DNA of 64,000 bases from Aquiflexum gelatinilyticum (lineage in GTDB: Bacteria; Bacteroidota; Bacteroidia; Cytophagales; Cyclobacteriaceae), in contig NZ_JANSUY010000001.1 of the NCBI RefSeq assembly GCF_024741135.1, forward strand, positions 186,001 through 250,000, given 5' to 3'. Positions 62,496 to 64,000 of this stretch are shown in pieces (position 1 is the stretch's first letter; every line of letters begins with the position of its first letter). A program made the translations under genes and the position numbers. The notes beneath the pieces are model-generated. The model saw only the letters and a program-made list of their open reading frames with translations. It did not search any database and was not told the DNA's origin.

Positions 62496-63472
62496 CTTTT
62501 CAGCAGTTTTAATTGTACAAGAAAATGTCCGTCCGTTTCTTTAATCGTAACCCCATCCTGCTGATTCAAAAGCGCATAACGCTTTCTCAAAACATCCAGG
62601 CCATAACCGGAGCTTTCAGTCTCTTCAATTTTCGGTTGGAGGTTATTGCATACTTCGATATGACCGCTATCCGTACTTAGGATCTCAATGGTCAGCGGTT
62701 TTTTGGCGGTCATACTGTTGTGCTTGAAGCAATTCTCTACCACTATCTGCAATGCCATAGCAGGTAAATGCAAGGAATGCAACTTCTCGTCAACCCCAAA
62801 TTTCACTTCCACGGCTGCCTCGTTGCGGTTTTTCATCAGGAAAAGGTACGACTCTAGCACCATCAGCTCTTCAGAAAGCGGTAGCGTCGAGTTATCGTCA
62901 TGCCTCAATATCTGCCTGTAAAAGTCGGACAGCTTCATTATGAAAGCCTCGGCATGTTGATGCTGTTGTCGCACCATGGAACGTAGTGTGTTCAAAGAGT
63001 TGAACAGAAAGTGTGGATCGACCGTTTTTTGCAAAGCTTTTAATTGGACCCTGTAATTTTCCTTCTGTATCTGCTCCTTCTCAATCAATAACTTCGAAAT
63101 ATTTTCCTGCGTTTTGAGCGCATATTGAATAATCATAAAAATGATGGAAGCAAATATGATTCTCGGTATCGATTGGGCCCTTAATGAATTCTCTACTCCA
63201 TCTGGCATAAATAGGAAGAAAAGACCGTTTAAAACGACAATACAAGCAAGGATGCCCAACACAAATAGCAACGCCCTATATTTGGTTTTTTTTACCCTCC
63301 AAAGTTCCCAAAGCATATACCACAATGCGTAACAGGTGATGAACCCAACTATCCAGTTACCGATGAAACCCATATTAAAAATGGACTCCGTATCGGGGTT
63401 TGCATATATCCCCAGAAGGGGCAAAACCATGGATAGGGCAATGGGAAATATGGTTTTTGTGTTGAGTTTCAA
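62492..63472 (-). CDS. LytS-type sensor histidine kinase
   Basis: 326 residues. Four membrane segments in the first 120 residues, with no large sensor domain between them. The kinase core is of the His_kinase (LytS) type: phosphoacceptor His154 in TVDPHFLFNSLNTLRSM and the ATP-binding Asn in LQIVVENCFKHNSMT, then SGYGLDVLRKRYALLN. It passes phosphate to the LytTR regulator (ATGA overlap). The signal is likely sensed in the membrane. Direct repeats about 214-250 bases upstream suggest autoregulation. Confidence 0.94.
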   Translation of the reverse strand: MKLNTKTIFPIALSMVLPLLGIYANPDTESIFNMGFIGNWIVGFITCYALWYMLWELWRVKKTKYRALLFVLGILACIVVLNGLFFLFMPDGVENSLRAQSIPRIIFASIIFMIIQYALKTQENISKLLIEKEQIQKENYRVQLKALQKTVDPHFLFNSLNTLRSMVRQQHQHAEAFIMKLSDFYRQILRHDDNSTLPLSEELMVLESYLFLMKNRNEAAVEVKFGVDEKLHSLHLPAMALQIVVENCFKHNSMTAKKPLTIEILSTDSGHIEVCNNLQPKIEETESSGYGLDVLRKRYALLNQQDGVTIKETDGHFLVQLKLLKR

Positions 63473-63685
63473 TTTTAAGAATAGAATATTTAATACAAGG
63501 ATTAGGCAACTAGTTAAGATTTTTTGGTGTATCTACCAAAAATGGGAATTCCTGATTCAGGGAGCTTCTGAGGTGTCTTCACCGACTTTCGGTTTGTCCT
63601 AAATTCACGGAAAATTTAATGCTTTTTCATGATTGATTTACCCCAAAATTACGTCCTATTACACTCCTAGTATTTATCGAACGCA

Positions 63686-63719
63686 GTGAACTGAACAAGG
63701 ATGTCTGTGAATTGAACAA
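63686..63719 (-). promoter_or_regulatory. Putative LytTR operator upstream of the kinase-regulator operon
   Basis: GTGAACTGAACAA at 63686-63698 and GTGAATTGAACAA at 63707-63719: 12 of 13 bases identical, exact 21-base period. A palindrome CAGTTCAACTG lies nearby at about 63751-63761. It is 214-247 bases before the kinase ATG. The 528-base end of the window otherwise holds only a Crp-like fragment. Confidence 0.6.
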
Positions 63720-63838
63720 ACATACTATCAAAGGAACATATCTACTAAATCAGTTCAACTGTACCCCCGCCATCCTCAAACCTCCTTTGCGCCCATAGGG
63801 GCGAGCGCAAAATTAACCCTTCCAAATAAAAAAACTTC

Positions 63839-63934
63839 CTAGTTATTGGAACCTTCGCTGATCAAAACATCCCCGGGCTGCAAAGATTTGGTCTTTACAT
63901 TTCTGAGAAGGGCTAATATGCTTCTGATTTTCAT
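63839..63934 (-). pseudogene. Crp/Fnr-type N-terminal fragment
   Basis: A 31-codon frame on the minus strand: LLRNVKTKSL, QPGDVLISEGSNN, then TAG. This is how Crp/Fnr-like cyclic-nucleotide-binding proteins of this group begin (LxPGDVLISEG). The next codons in frame give EVFLFG and then diverge, so the gene has been cut short by a stop codon and deletion. It may also be a short real peptide, but the match to one domain end makes a remnant more likely. Confidence 0.5.
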
Positions 63935-64000
63935 GGTTCAGGTTGGCAGCGTAATAAATAATTTATACAATTTTTTCGGAAAATTGTTTTCGATCAACCC

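Noticed and set aside
54973-63472. Polysaccharide utilisation locus of the SusC/SusD type
   Set aside because: No TonB-dependent receptor or SusD-like protein is present in the cluster, so the standard PUL label does not apply.

Overview
The window reads as chromosomal DNA of a Bacteroidota bacterium, most likely order Cytophagales and close to Cyclobacteriaceae. This is inferred from the menaquinone pathway (MenA), LytTR two-component proteins, lipoproteins with an acidic run after the lipid cysteine, gliding-clade style serine hydrolases, weak Shine-Dalgarno sites and one very good Bacteroidota-type promoter (TTG, 19 bp, TAnnTTTG). No rRNA, tRNA, CRISPR array, transposase, integrase or prophage gene was seen. 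The species cannot be named from the sequence alone.

Layout. 0-7.9 kb is mostly minus-strand housekeeping: VOC and PAP2-like proteins, an SGNH hydrolase, SUI1/YciH, a universal stress protein, MenA, glutathione peroxidase, ArgS and arginase. 8-16 kb carries an amino-acid permease plus aminotransferase operon, GlgX, arginine decarboxylase and a D-threonine-aldolase-like enzyme. 16-24.6 kb holds a 1,138-residue cytochrome/HEAT lipoprotein coupled to a PIG-L deacetylase, a NamZ-type muramidase, a LolC/E-type permease and a polyprenol-phosphate glycosyltransferase. 24.6-28.9 kb holds an ATP-grasp enzyme, a TPR lipoprotein, a two-gene unit whose second gene looks like a lipid-anchored truncated haemoglobin, and an exported RraA-like protein. 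29.1-34.2 kb is a partial histidine operon (hisG, hisD, hisC, hisB) preceded by a clear leader peptide (27 codons ending His-His-Leu-His-His-Ser-Ser). 34.4-43 kb is rich in penicillin-binding-type serine hydrolases and a DUF1460 amidase, with a membrane-bound LytTR regulator and an MscS channel. 43-53 kb is a set of small membrane, VOC, rhodanese, Ppx/GppA, TetR, HMA-AraC and fasciclin genes.

53.2-63.5 kb is the most unusual part: a run of lipid-anchored, probably surface-exposed hydrolases (two PHB-depolymerase-type esterases, a DhlA-like dehalogenase-fold hydrolase, a pectinacetylesterase-like protein, a cadherin-domain lipoprotein) with a sterol-desaturase-type hydroxylase, and upstream of them a LytS/LytTR-type two-component pair. 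A 13-bp motif repeated with an exact 21-bp period occurs both upstream of the kinase-regulator operon and upstream of the first hydrolase gene. This fits a LytTR operator and suggests that the pair controls the cluster. The spaces between these genes hold decayed pieces of paralogues of the same genes, so the cluster has been duplicated and trimmed repeatedly.

Intergenic spaces in the first 48 kb carry modular, degenerate short tandem repeats: GAGANNN heptamers, NCAGTNN heptamers, GACAACYT units, CCATTACAA nonamers and AACCAAT tracts. They recur in a similar order at several places, and all six AACCAAT tracts have the same orientation.
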